In this document: positions 17,896-27,842 of the stretch, one piece after another
Layout of the letters: every line of letters starts with the position of its first letter
Numbering within the stretch: the first letter of the stretch is position 1
Assembly: GCF_964026435.1 (NCBI RefSeq)
Contig: NZ_OZ032147.1
Coordinates: 1,054,001 to 1,118,000, forward strand
Direction of reading: 5' to 3'
Source of the DNA: Rickettsia endosymbiont of Gonocerus acuteangulatus
Lineage (GTDB): Bacteria; Pseudomonadota; Alphaproteobacteria; Rickettsiales; Rickettsiaceae
DNA length: 64,000 bases
Made by a program: the position numbers and the translations under genes
The notes under the pieces: model-generated
What the model was told of the DNA's origin: nothing
Databases searched by the model: none
What the model saw: the letters and a program-made list of their open reading frames with translations, nothing else

Positions 17896-19815
17896 TTAAT
17901 TTTTATGCAAGGCATTAAAGATCATTTTCGCAAGTGATTTACTAATGCCTTTTACTTTAGAAAGCTCATCTATGCTCGCATCTGATACTGCTTTATATGA
18001 ACCAAAATAATGCAGTAATGCTTTTTTACGTGTATCCCCTATTCCCTCTATTTCATCAAAACTTGAGACTTTTATAGCTCGGGATCTACTAAGTCTATGA
18101 TTCTTTATCGCAAAATTATGAGCTTCATCCCGCAGGATTTGTAAATATTTCATAAGCGGTAAATTCTTGTTCAAGGTAAATACTTCTCTACCCATCATAT
18201 AAAACTGCTCAAGACCAGCATTTCTATCAGGACCTTTTGACATACAAACAAATGGAATATCCATTTGAAGCTTGTTCATCACTTCTTTAACAATTCCTAA
18301 ATGCCCTTTCCCCCCATCTATAATCATCAAGCTCGGCAACCTATGCGGCTCTTGTTTTAATCTGGTTAATCGTCTAGTTAAAACTTGACGAAGCATTTCA
18401 TAGTCATCACCTACAGCGTCATTTCTTATGTCATCCTCGCGAAAGCGGGGATCCATACTTAATTTTTCTGGATTCCCGCTTTTGCGGGAATGACATTGTA
18501 AAGAACTGAAATGACTTACACTTACATTAAAAACCCGATATTCTTTTTTATCAAAACCGGATTTACCGGCAACTATCATAACCCCGACGGCAAAATTACC
18601 TTGAATATGGCTATTATCATAAACTTCGATTCGTTCAGGAATTTCAGAAAGATTAAATAACTCTTTAATCTCAAACATAATTTCTTGATTTTTAGCAAAT
18701 TTCTTTTGATATTGCTCAAGTGAAAATAAGGTATTTTCCTCAGCATTTTGAACTAATTTAAGCTTACCACCACTAGCAGGAATTGTAATATTAAGTTTAG
18801 CAAAATCATTAATACTCCTAATCGCTTCTATGATATTATCTTTATCATCAATTTCATGATTAATAATAATTTCCGGAGGCACTTGTTGCTTTTGATAAAA
18901 TTGCAGTAAAAAATGTTTTAATACTTCTTCTTTGGTACTATTTTCAGTAGAAGTATGGAAATACGGAATATTACCGCAAGCTTGCCCTATCCTGTATAAA
19001 AATACTTCTACACAATAATGCCCATTCTTTTCTACAATAGCAATTATATCTGCGTCTTTAACGATATCCGTAATACCAGCTTTAAGCTGTACATAACTTA
19101 ATGCTTTAATACGGTCTCTGATTTCTGCTGTTTCTTCAAAACGCATCTGCTCACTTAATTCTTCCATTTTCTTTGATAGATTTTCTTGAAGTTCTTTACT
19201 GCGTCCTTGCAAGAAATCTTTCACCTGCCCTACTAGCTCTGCATAATCTTTTTTATTGATCTTACCAACACATGGAGCATAACAACGCTTGATTTCATAT
19301 TGCAGGCAAGGACGAGTACGTGAATTGAAGTAATTATCTGTGCAGGAACGTAGTTTAAAGATTTTTTGTAGTTCTGATAAAGTAGTGTTAACTTCGGTTG
19401 CTGAAGCAAAAGGACCAAAAAACTTCCCATCATTTAAGGCTCTGCCTCGGTATTTTAGCAATTGCGGGAAATCATGATCTAAACGTAATTTGATAAAAGG
19501 GAAAGATTTATCATCTTTAAGAAGAATATTGAACTTCGGTTGAAATTTTTTGATTAGCTGAGCTTCTAAAAGCAGTGCTTCAACTTCAGAATTAGTAATA
19601 CTATACTCCAAAAAGCAAGTATTTGCAACCATCCGAAGCGTTTTAGTATCTAAATCTGTTTTAATGTAATTAGTAAGACGCCTTTTTAGGTTTTTAGCTT
19701 TACCGACATAAATGACTTGTTTATTAGCATCAAACATCCGATAAACCCCTGAACGCTCAGGGGTATCTATAAGCTTGGACTTAATTAACTCATTTCCGGT
19801 AAGTTCCATAGTCAT
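17896..19815 (-). CDS. uvrC: Excinuclease ABC subunit C, with in-frame RPE
   Basis: 639 residues. UvrC makes both incisions in nucleotide-excision repair with UvrA/UvrB. The GIY-YIG nuclease is at residues 18-50 (SGVYRMFD…VIYVGKAKNLKRRL), the UvrB-binding UVR motif at about 205-235 (EELSEQMRFEETAEIRDRIK), then the RNase-H-like domain (EVYDNSHIQG, SLMIIDGGKGHLG) and terminal HhH motifs (EIEGIGDTRKKALL, KVKGISKSLAKMI). About 28 residues near 436-465 (QCHSRKSGNPEKLSMDPRFR) are translated RPE inserted in frame between the YRVFNVS and DDYEMLRQVL blocks. The frame stays open, so the protein may still work. Either of two nearby ATGs (19815 or 19809) could be the start. Confidence 0.9.
   Translation of the reverse strand: MTMELTGNELIKSKLIDTPERSGVYRMFDANKQVIYVGKAKNLKRRLTNYIKTDLDTKTLRMVANTCFLEYSITNSEVEALLLEAQLIKKFQPKFNILLKDDKSFPFIKLRLDHDFPQLLKYRGRALNDGKFFGPFASATEVNTTLSELQKIFKLRSCTDNYFNSRTRPCLQYEIKRCYAPCVGKINKKDYAELVGQVKDFLQGRSKELQENLSKKMEELSEQMRFEETAEIRDRIKALSYVQLKAGITDIVKDADIIAIVEKNGHYCVEVFLYRIGQACGNIPYFHTSTENSTKEEVLKHFLLQFYQKQQVPPEIIINHEIDDKDNIIEAIRSINDFAKLNITIPASGGKLKLVQNAEENTLFSLEQYQKKFAKNQEIMFEIKELFNLSEIPERIEVYDNSHIQGNFAVGVMIVAGKSGFDKKEYRVFNVSVSHFSSLQCHSRKSGNPEKLSMDPRFREDDIRNDAVGDDYEMLRQVLTRRLTRLKQEPHRLPSLMIIDGGKGHLGIVKEVMNKLQMDIPFVCMSKGPDRNAGLEQFYMMGREVFTLNKNLPLMKYLQILRDEAHNFAIKNHRLSRSRAIKVSSFDEIEGIGDTRKKALLHYFGSYKAVSDASIDELSKVKGISKSLAKMIFNALHKN
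18430..18495. repeat. RPE in frame inside uvrC
   Basis: Arms GTCATCCTCGCGAAAGCGGG and CCCGCTTTTGCGGGAATGAC form a near-perfect palindrome. It is translated as part of UvrC without stop or frameshift. Confidence 0.85.
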
Positions 19816-19825
19816 ATATTACATG

Positions 19826-20118
19826 TCATTCCCGCATAGGCTTTGTTGTGTAGATCAAAAAACACTCATGGTGTCATCTAGTTGCTTGATCACAGCATCC
19901 AGAAAATAATAAAAAATATTAATAATTTTAGTATTCAAAACTTACGCTATGTTTGATATAATGCCCATGAATTAAGGGATATTATGAAGTGCTTCACTAT
20001 AAAACATTGCTGTGTAATAAGAGTTTTTAGCATATTTGCTATAACATAGCGTAAGTTTTGTATTTTTTTACTAGATTGCTTCGTCAAAACTTACAGTTTT
20101 TCTCGCAATGACGGAAAA
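19826..20118. repeat. RPE split by a MITE
   Basis: Left part from TGTCATTCCCGC through CATCCAGAAAATAATAAAAA, right part ACTAGATTGCTTCG…CTCGCAATGACGG. The MITE at 19936 sits in the central TAGTATTTTT hinge. It occupies the whole uvrC-infB intergenic space. Confidence 0.7.
19936..20060 (+). mobile_element. 125-bp MITE, copy 3
   Basis: Perfect 16-bp inverted ends with a perfect TATT duplication (19932-19935, 20061-20064). It is inserted in an RPE. Confidence 0.95.
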
Positions 20119-20123
20119 CTAAG

Positions 20124-22610
20124 CTATAACTGTTTTTTCTCTTGAATAAGCTCAAATACCTCGACTGTATCGCCCTCTCTGATATCTTCGTAATTCTCAA
20201 ATGCGATACCGCACTCATAGCCTTCTCTGACTTCTTTAACTTCTTCTTTAAAGCGTTTTAAAGTCTTCAGCTTACCCTCATGAATTACTATATTATCACG
20301 TAATAAGCGTACCCCTGCTCCTTTCTTAATAATACCTCTAGTAACATAAGAACCAGCGATTTTACCAATCTTGGTAATATTAAATATCTGCCTAATTTCT
20401 ACTGATCCAATATATTGTTCTCTAATAATCGGATCAAGCATTCCGCTCATAATTGCTTTTACGTCATCTAATAGATCGTATATTATGCTATAATATCTAA
20501 TTTCAACTTTTTCTTTCTCTGCAGCAGTTTTTGCATTTGCACCTGCTCTAACATTAAAACCAACAATGATAGCTGAAGAAGCATGAGCAAGTGATACATC
20601 TGATTCTGTTATAGGACCTACACCACTGTGAAGAATGCGGAGCTTAACTTCATCATTTGGTAATTTTAATAAACTACCAGCAATAGCTTCAACTGAACCA
20701 TGAACATCGCCTTTAATAATTAAAGGTAATTCTTTAATTTTACTACTACCAGAAGCTTTTAAGAATAAATCTTCTAAGCTTGAACGTGGTGCTATAGATA
20801 TTTTCTTTTCTTTAGCAACTCGCTCTCTATATTCTGCTATGTCTTTTGCTTGCTTTTCAGTTTGTACTACGTTAAACATATCGCCAGCATGAGGAACATG
20901 ACTCAACCCCTGAATTTCTATCGGAACGGATGGGGTAGCTTCTAAAACTTCTATTCCTTTATCGTTAGTCATTTTTTTGACTTTACCATACGCAGTTCCA
21001 GCTATTATAATATCACCACTTTTTAAAGTACCACGCTGAACTAACATGGTTGTTAACGCACCTCTTCCTTTTTCGATTTTTGATTCGATCACAACGCCGC
21101 TAGCTGACCCGAACGGATTAGCTTTTAAATTTTGCATTTCTGCAATTAATAAAATAGCTTCTTCAAGCTTGTCTAAATTAATTTTTTTAAGTGCCGAGAT
21201 TGGAATAACCATAACGTCACCTCCAGCTTCTTCGCCAATAATTTCATACATATAGAGTTCGTTTTTTACACGCTGAATATCAATATCAGGTTTATCAATC
21301 TTATTAATAGCAACTATTATCGGAACATTTGCTGCTTTTGCATGGTTAATCGCTTCAACAGTTTGCGGCTTAATTCCATCATCTGCTGCAACTACTATGA
21401 TTACTATATCAGTTACACCTGCCCCTCTTGAACGCATTTCTGAGAAAGCTTCATGACCAGGAGTATCTATAAAGGTAATAGCTCTACCATCAGCAAGCGT
21501 TACTCTATAAGCACCGATATGCTGGGTAATTCCCCCTGTCTCACCGGATGCTACATCTGTAGATTTCAGAGCATCAAGTAGAGAAGTTTTTCCATGATCA
21601 ACATGCCCCATAACTGTAACAACTGGTGCACGTGATCTTAAATCTTCTTCTTTATCATTGGTAATTAAGATATTTTCAACATCCGATTCTTGGACTCTTT
21701 TGACAGCATGACCTAGATGGGTAGCTACTAACTCTGCAGTATCTGCATCAATTGTTTGACTAGCATTAGCAAGGATGCCAAGCTTCATTAACTCTTTAAT
21801 AACATCAGATACACGCTCAGACATTGCATTTGCAAAATCACCAACACCAATAACTTCAGGTAGCGTTATTTCTCTATATACTTTTTCAGGTGCTTGTACT
21901 AATGATTTACGCTTTTCTTTTTCTCTTGCCCTTTTTATAGAAGCAAGACTCCTAGTTCTATTTCTATTATCGTTTTCATCATCACCAACCATATTAAAGA
22001 GGTCAGTCTTTTTAAACTTTCTTGATTCATCAACTTTAGGCTTTGGTGCAATCACCTTATTTTCAGTTACTTTATCTACATCTTTTTCCGATTCTATACC
22101 ATAACGTGTTCTAGTTCCTACTAACGGAGATTTTACAAAAATATCCTCTTTCTTCTTAGGAGTTTGAGGTGCTGGCTCTTCAATATCTTTTGCTTCTTCT
22201 ATCTTTGGTTCTTCTTTTATTTTGTTAGTATCTCTGATTTCTTCTTGCTCAACCTCTAGAGGCTCTGCTTGTGAAGTAGTAGACTGATTAATGCTTGCAA
22301 GTTTACTTAAGGTACTTATTTGTGAATTATCATTTAATTTTGATTGTTCTGCAGCTTTTTTTAGAATAGATAAGCGTCTGTTGAATTCTTCACTACCACT
22401 ACTTGACCCAGTTTCTAAGCTACCTTTCTCTTTATTTAATGAAAGAGTAGTAGTAGAACCGCTAGAACTTTTTCTAACCTCTACTAATGTTTTCGACTTA
22501 GCATTAACAAAATTTTGAGTACTCGCAAGAGAATCAAAAGATTTGTTAAGTGACAATTTTGTATTGCTAAGTGTCAACTTTTTGGGTTTGTTTTCTTGGT
22601 TATCCGTCAT
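20124..22610 (-). CDS. infB: Translation initiation factor IF-2
   Basis: 828 residues. IF-2 is a GTPase that brings fMet-tRNA to the 30S subunit and promotes subunit joining. A long charged, low-complexity N-terminal part (1-250) precedes the IF-2 N domain ([19 protein letters not shown]) and the G domain near 330: G1 GHVDHGKT, G2 with [12 protein letters not shown]3 DTPGHEAF, G4 NKID. The C-terminal EF-Tu-like and fMet-tRNA-binding domains end with [18 protein letters not shown]. Complete. It lies 220 bases after nusA, in the conserved rimP-nusA-infB order; an RPE fills the spacer. Confidence 0.97.
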   Translation of the reverse strand: MTDNQENKPKKLTLSNTKLSLNKSFDSLASTQNFVNAKSKTLVEVRKSSSGSTTTLSLNKEKGSLETGSSSGSEEFNRRLSILKKAAEQSKLNDNSQISTLSKLASINQSTTSQAEPLEVEQEEIRDTNKIKEEPKIEEAKDIEEPAPQTPKKKEDIFVKSPLVGTRTRYGIESEKDVDKVTENKVIAPKPKVDESRKFKKTDLFNMVGDDENDNRNRTRSLASIKRAREKEKRKSLVQAPEKVYREITLPEVIGVGDFANAMSERVSDVIKELMKLGILANASQTIDADTAELVATHLGHAVKRVQESDVENILITNDKEEDLRSRAPVVTVMGHVDHGKTSLLDALKSTDVASGETGGITQHIGAYRVTLADGRAITFIDTPGHEAFSEMRSRGAGVTDIVIIVVAADDGIKPQTVEAINHAKAANVPIIVAINKIDKPDIDIQRVKNELYMYEIIGEEAGGDVMVIPISALKKINLDKLEEAILLIAEMQNLKANPFGSASGVVIESKIEKGRGALTTMLVQRGTLKSGDIIIAGTAYGKVKKMTNDKGIEVLEATPSVPIEIQGLSHVPHAGDMFNVVQTEKQAKDIAEYRERVAKEKKISIAPRSSLEDLFLKASGSSKIKELPLIIKGDVHGSVEAIAGSLLKLPNDEVKLRILHSGVGPITESDVSLAHASSAIIVGFNVRAGANAKTAAEKEKVEIRYYSIIYDLLDDVKAIMSGMLDPIIREQYIGSVEIRQIFNITKIGKIAGSYVTRGIIKKGAGVRLLRDNIVIHEGKLKTLKRFKEEVKEVREGYECGIAFENYEDIREGDTVEVFELIQEKKQL

Positions 22611-22636
22611 ATTTAAACCTTTGTGTTTAGTACCGG

Positions 22637-22829
22637 TGTCACCCCGTGGACACGCCGGCTTTGTTGCATGGATCGAAAAGCATCCTCGATGTCATCTAGT
22701 TGCTTGACCACAGCATCCAGAAAAACAATAAAAAATACTAATAATTTTAGTATTTTTACTGGATCCAGTGAATAAATCACGGGATAACAGGGAAAAATGA
22801 TTACACAACAACGCCGCCACAGGATGACA
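22637..22829. repeat. Composite RPE between nusA and infB
   Basis: Outer arms GTGTCACCCCGTGGACACGC and GCCGCCACAGGATGACACT, inner arms CATCCAG…AATACTAATAATTTTAGTATT…CTGGATCC. The element occupies the nusA-infB spacer and overlaps the nusA stop region. Confidence 0.75.
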
Positions 22830-24332
22830 CTATTCTTCTTTTAGCTCGCTATGTTGTTTAGCAGTCTTAATTAATAATTTAATATTTTCATCTGTTATAT
22901 TAGAATTTGGAGCTAAATTTTTAAATTCATTTACGCTCATTTCACCTAAATCTTCTATAGTTTTAATACCATATTCGGCAAATTTTAATATTAATTCAGG
23001 TGGTATTTCTAATATATCTATTAATTCTTGTTCAACTCCAAGCTCTTCAAGTTCTTTAACAATCTTTTCATTTTTGAGATTAACATAATTAATAGCTCTA
23101 TTTCTAATCTCTACAGCTAGTTCTTCTTCAAAACCTTCAATATTCATTAAAGCATTAATATCACTATTTGCAATTTGTTCTATTGTATTAAATCCACTAA
23201 CTGATAAAAGTTGCCCGATTACTTCTTCAACGTCTAAAGCTTCTATAAATAATTCTGTAGAAGTTACAAACTCTTCATTTCTTCGTTTTGACTCTTGCTC
23301 TTCAGTCATTATATCGATATTCCATCCTGTAAGTTTAGCAGCAAGTCTTACATTTTGTCCTCTTCTACCTATTGCAAGGCTTTGATTCTCTTGTGAAACT
23401 ACTACCTCTACTTTTCTTTTATCTTCATCAATAAGAATTTTTAAAATTTCAGCAGGTGCAAGAGCATTAATTATAAACTGTGCAACATCCCTATTCCATA
23501 ATATTATATCAATTTTTTCTCCATTTAGCTCATTTGTTATAGCTCTTACCCTATTGCCTCTAATACCAACACATGAACCTATCGGGTCTATACTACTATC
23601 TGAAGCAAATACAGCTATTTTGGCTTTTGAACCGGCATCTCGTGCTACTGCTTTTATTTCGATCATTCCCTCATAAATTTCTGTTACTTCTAACTCAAAT
23701 AGTTTAGCAAGCATCCTATCATCTGCTCTAGACAAAAAGATTTGTGGACCTTTTGTTTCGTGCCTTACATCTTGTACATATGCCTTAATTCGGTCGTTAA
23801 CCTTAAAATTTTCGCCTTTAATTTGCTGTTCTTTCTTTATTATTGCCTCAGCACGGTTAAGGTCAACTATTATATCGCCATATTCTATTCTTTTGACAAC
23901 ACCATTTATAATTTCACCTTTTCTATCTTTGAAATCATGATATTGTTTTTCACGCTCTGCTTCTATAACGCGTTGTGTTATGACTTGCTTTGCGGCTTGA
24001 GCTGCTACTCTTGCATGATCAATAGAAGGTAAATATTCGTATATTTCACCATCAATTTTAGCTTCAGGATCCTTTTGCAAAGCTTCGGTAAGTGAAATTT
24101 GTGTTAAATAATCTTCTACATTTTCTACTACTTTAAGCACTCTTAAAAGATTTATTTCACCTGTCTTTCTATTTATTTGTGCTTTGATATTATATTCATT
24201 GCCATATTTTTTTCGCCCTGCTACTTGCACTGCTTGTTCTACAGTTGATATCAAAACTTCTTTTGATATTCCTTTCTCACGAGCTACAGAATCTATAATT
24301 TGTAAAATTTCTATGTTACCTATATTAGACAT
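22830..24332 (-). CDS. nusA: Transcription termination/antitermination factor NusA
   Basis: 500 residues. NusA binds RNA polymerase and nascent RNA and modulates pausing, termination and antitermination. Order: N-terminal polymerase-binding domain (1-125), S1 domain (about 134-200, GEIINGVVKRIEYGDIIVDL), KH1 and KH2 (about 230-345; IGSCVGIRGNRVRAITNEL and LAIGRRGQNVRLAAKLTGW), then C-terminal helix-hairpin acidic repeats. All are present. It starts 8 bases after the rimP stop, so translation is likely coupled. It is the middle gene of the rimP-nusA-infB operon. Confidence 0.97.
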   Translation of the reverse strand: MSNIGNIEILQIIDSVAREKGISKEVLISTVEQAVQVAGRKKYGNEYNIKAQINRKTGEINLLRVLKVVENVEDYLTQISLTEALQKDPEAKIDGEIYEYLPSIDHARVAAQAAKQVITQRVIEAEREKQYHDFKDRKGEIINGVVKRIEYGDIIVDLNRAEAIIKKEQQIKGENFKVNDRIKAYVQDVRHETKGPQIFLSRADDRMLAKLFELEVTEIYEGMIEIKAVARDAGSKAKIAVFASDSSIDPIGSCVGIRGNRVRAITNELNGEKIDIILWNRDVAQFIINALAPAEILKILIDEDKRKVEVVVSQENQSLAIGRRGQNVRLAAKLTGWNIDIMTEEQESKRRNEEFVTSTELFIEALDVEEVIGQLLSVSGFNTIEQIANSDINALMNIEGFEEELAVEIRNRAINYVNLKNEKIVKELEELGVEQELIDILEIPPELILKFAEYGIKTIEDLGEMSVNEFKNLAPNSNITDENIKLLIKTAKQHSELKEE

Positions 24333-24340
24333 ATATTACA

Positions 24341-24847
24341 TTACCTTGTATTACTTTTATTCTCAGAACCTAATAATTTTTTAAACATTTCTTCTGTTAA
24401 AACTAGGTTAGCACTTTTAATTGAATCGTAATTAATTATTACTTCTTGGTTTTCCCATTTTAAATATACTTTATCGTCTTTAGCCTCAATTATCGTACCT
24501 TGATAACGGCTTCTACCATTTAATAATTCTTTAAGCTTAATTTTAACTTCCCGTCCTACAAATCTTTTATAATTTTCAAATTTTACCAATGGACGCTCAA
24601 CACCACTTGATGAAACCTCTAAATAATATGCCTCTTCTATCAAATCTTCAACATCCAAAATAGCCGAAATAGTATTGCTTGCCTTAGTGCAATCTTCTAC
24701 CGTTACTTTTTGATCATCAAGCTTGTCTATTAATATCTCAACTACTTTAGAGCTTAGACCTTTAACACGCACAAGCACTAACTCAAACCCCATATCACTT
24801 AAGGTTTCTTGTATCAAATCTGTTATTTGTTGTTCAATAGTTTGCAT
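24341..24847 (-). CDS. rimP: Ribosome maturation factor RimP
   Basis: 168 residues from the ATG of [12 protein letters not shown]. RimP assists late 30S subunit maturation. The N-terminal domain has [11 protein letters not shown] and EILIDKLD, the middle [16 protein letters not shown] and [12 protein letters not shown] motifs are diagnostic, and an SH3-like C-terminal domain follows ([14 protein letters not shown]). A longer reading begins with GTG inside the stem of a terminator-like hairpin and is unlikely. It is the first gene of the rimP-nusA-infB operon. The hairpin 16 bases before the start could regulate it. Confidence 0.93.
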   Translation of the reverse strand: MQTIEQQITDLIQETLSDMGFELVLVRVKGLSSKVVEILIDKLDDQKVTVEDCTKASNTISAILDVEDLIEEAYYLEVSSSGVERPLVKFENYKRFVGREVKIKLKELLNGRSRYQGTIIEAKDDKVYLKWENQEVIINYDSIKSANLVLTEEMFKKLLGSENKSNTR

Positions 24848-24862
24848 TATCAATTTTATAAC

Positions 24863-24891
24863 AAAAAAGGCGGGATAACCCACCTTTTTTT
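24863..24891 (-). terminator. Intrinsic terminator or attenuator in the rimP leader
   Basis: On the minus strand the stem GGTGGG-TTAT-CCCGCC (one mismatch), extended by an A-run and followed by TTTTTT, is a regular intrinsic terminator. It ends only 16 bases before the rimP ATG, which leaves no room for a promoter after it. It is therefore more likely a leader attenuator, though termination of an upstream transcript is possible. Confidence 0.6.
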
Positions 24892-24920
24892 AATTCCAAT
24901 ATTGTATCCCTTGAAAAGGC

Positions 24921-24949
24921 AAAATACACTAGTTCATAGATATAAGCAA
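24921..24949 (-). promoter_or_regulatory. Candidate promoter of rimP-nusA-infB
   Basis: On the minus strand TTGCTT and TATTTT are separated by exactly 17 bases. Transcription would start near 24914 and pass through the leader hairpin before rimP. Weak consensus; prediction only. Confidence 0.35.
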
Positions 24950-24978
24950 TATTTATTTAACAATATATATTTTCTTAT

Positions 24979-25649
24979 TTATTCGTGAGCAAATGGGCAA
25001 ACACTTGACCCAAGATTATCTTGTCCTAAATATGAATCAAATACTTCCTGTGATGGTCCAAATCCCTCTACATGAATATTATCTTCTGCAACACCCCATC
25101 CTTTTAATATCTGCTGTAGATTAGCACTGAAAGAAGGAGAAGCACAAATTTCATAATTATTATTATGATTGTCTAAGATACTATTTAACGATTCTTCATT
25201 TATTCTACCGATATGAATAGTATCATTCTTACTGTAGCTATCTTGAGTATAATATTTATCATAAGAAACCTTAAGACCAAGATCTCTTAATTGCTCTACA
25301 GGTAGATCTAATTGATGTGTATCACTGTTTTCACCTTGAGTAGAGTGAATAATATGTATAGATGATGGTAGTTTATCGCTTTGTCCATTTTTTATAGATT
25401 CTTTTATAGCTTGCATAACAGCAATAGAATTGCTTTCTCCTACCCCTCCACTAATTAGGACAAGAGGAATAACATTATCTAATTTAAATGGAATACCACA
25501 TGGAGGTCTTAATCCTACTATTGTATTCATTTCAGCGTCACGTAGATACTGTGTTACAGAAAAAGAATCATTATCAGTTACTTCTTTTACTTTTATTAAA
25601 AGCTTATAATAATCTTCTCCACTGTCGGTAATAGTAAAATGACGCTGTA
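24979..25649 (-). pseudogene. Flavohaemoprotein-like FAD/NAD reductase, C-terminal fragment
   Basis: The fragment starts RHFTITDSGEDYYKLLIKV, matching the FAD-binding RHYSLS…GEDYYRISVKR strand of flavohaemoglobin (Hmp) reductases. It continues with the NAD-binding VIPLVLISGGVGESNSIAVM and the terminal YEICAS…GVAEDNIHVEGFGPS blocks. The haem-binding globin half and part of the FAD domain are missing: an IS630-a element cuts the gene at 25650. The few residues that restore a start (MTYAI) come from the IS end. An odd extension VCPFAHE closes the protein. An intact relative would oxidise nitric oxide or transfer electrons; this fragment should be inactive. Confidence 0.7.
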
Positions 25650-26611
25650 TAGCATAAGTCATTAAGGTACTGACAGAGCGAGAGTATCATGTTATAGTAA
25701 GCAAATATTAACAAGCATGTAAAGAGATATGGCACGAGCATATGCAATAGAACTAAGACTAAGAGTTATAAAAGCTGTAGAAGCAGGGATACGAATAAGT
25801 AAGGTAAGTAAATTATTTAATGTAAGTCGTGATACTATATATAAATGGAAAAAATTAAAAGATAAGCAAGGTACTTTAGAAGCAGCAACTGGTTATCAGA
25901 AAGGACATAGTCATAAGATAAAAGATTCAGAATCTTTTAAAGAATTTTTTAAAGCTAATATGAATAAAACATCAAAGGAGTTAGCAAAGCAATGGGGTAA
26001 TATTGCATCTGTAACTATTTTAAGACAAATCAGAAAACTTGGCTATAGCTATAAACAAAACTCATTTTCATCCGAAAAGAGATATTAAATTAAGAAATGA
26101 ATTTATAGCAAAGATACAAACCATCACAAAAGACAAATTAGTATATCTTGATGAATCTGGAATAGAGGATAATGCTTGCAAAGAGTATGGATGGAGCATT
26201 ATAGGACAAAGGTGTTATGGAGAAAAGGTGTATCAACATAAATTTAGAATAAGTATGATAGCTGGTCTTTGTAATGGTAATCTTATTGCTCCTGTAATAT
26301 TTGAAGGTAATTGTAATACAGAGGTCTTTAAAACTTATATTAGGGATGTATTAATTACAGAATTACAACCTGGGCAAACCGTTATTATGGATAACATTAA
26401 TTTTCATAAAAATTCTAAAGTTAAAGAGTTAATTGAATCCGTTGGTTGTACCATATTGTATTTACCAACTTACTCTCCTGATTTAAATCCTATAGAGCAT
26501 TACTGGTTTAAGATAAAAAACGAAATTAGGAAAGTTGTAGGAGATTTTGAAACATTTTATGATGCTGTTTTTAATACTATTAAATTGTCAGTATCTTAAT
26601 GATTTATGCTA
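25650..26611 (+). mobile_element. IS630-a element, transposase frameshifted
   Basis: 962 bp, TA-flanked. The transposase is split into an N-terminal 119-codon frame (25729-26088) and a C-terminal frame (to 26599), because the junction reads TATAAACAAAACTC, one base longer than in the in-frame copy. All DDE residues are present in the second part. Confidence 0.9.
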
Positions 26612-26647
26612 TAGTTTATTAGAATAAGCAAAACTAGTAATTTCCAT

Positions 26648-27842
26648 TGAAAATGCAAGGACTAAGTAGAACAAAACCTATAAATTTTCTGCCCAAATTT
26701 CATTGGGGGTTTTATAACCAAAAATCTTTCTTGGCATGTTATTTAAAATCTCAGCAACATTGTCAAGACCTCTTTGTGTAACGGTAGTAATATCTGTATT
26801 TTTAGGTAAAATTCTATGAATCATAGAATTCATTTTTTCCACTAATGCTTTTTGTCTAGGGCGGTATGGATCACAAAAGAAAGTTTGAAACCCAGATAGT
26901 CTATAGGCAACATGCCCCACAAACTCTTTGCCATTATCCATAGTAATAGTCTTTCTCAAACTATTTGGAAGAGTTTTTATCTTTCTTAAAAAACCATTGG
27001 TAACTGTTGTAGCTCTCTTGGAGTTATTCAGCACTAAAATAATCTTTTGACTCTTCAAAACTTACGCTATGTTATAGCAAATATGCTAAAAACTTTTATT
27101 ACACAGCAATGTTTTATAGTGAAGCACTTCATAATATCCCTTAATTCATGGGCATTATATCAAACATAGCGTAAGTTTTGTCTTTTTATCCACCAGTGCA
27201 CCAATATTCATACTTTGATTACCTTTATGAAATGTAAGATCTGCCTCAAAATTCCCTACTTCTACCTTTTTCGTAGCTATTGCATCACGCTGATGTATTG
27301 AGATCCTTTGTGGTATAATGATCCTTTGACGCCTCTTCCCTCTTTCTTGCCTTTTATATCTTTTAGAAGGTAAATAGCTATATAACTTTAATTTAGCTGC
27401 TACTGCAGAAGTGTAAACAAATCTATATATACTTTCTGTACTGATACACAAAGCTGTATTTTTGTCTAGTTTTAACTTTCCGGCTATAGCATCCGGCGAC
27501 CATTTCTTACGAATCATAGCATTTTTAATATAATCTAACAACATAGGGTTCTTTTCTATTTTTAATAACTCTTGCTGATACATCCTGTTTTCATATTTTT
27601 CCTGAGCAACACAAGGCATATACTTATCTTTTACCTTATTTCTTTTTAGCTCCATACTAATAGTGCTTTTAGACCTCGTAAGATGTTGTGCTATCTTATT
27701 AATACTGACTCCTAGGTCATACATTCTTTTTATCTCATATCTCTCTTCTCGAGATAAGTGTCTATATTTTCTGTTCATCATTACCTATTTAAAATCTTAT
27801 TATTTTAAATAGGTTCTGTTCTACTTACTTATAGTATTTTCA
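26648..27842 (-). mobile_element. IS30 element (subtype 2) carrying a MITE
   Basis: Both IS30 ends are present. Without the MITE and its 4-bp duplication the length is 1066 bp. The transposase is cut after about codon 200 by the MITE. The flanks do not match (CCAT on the left, AACT on the right). A second copy with the MITE at the identical base lies at 56381. Confidence 0.92.
27056..27180 (-). mobile_element. 125-bp MITE, copy 4 (inside IS30)
   Basis: Perfect inverted ends and a TCTT duplication. It lies in reverse orientation relative to copies 1-3. Confidence 0.95.

Noticed and set aside
24848-24883. GTG start giving a longer RimP
   Set aside because: It would lie inside the stem of the leader hairpin, and the added residues do not belong to the family.
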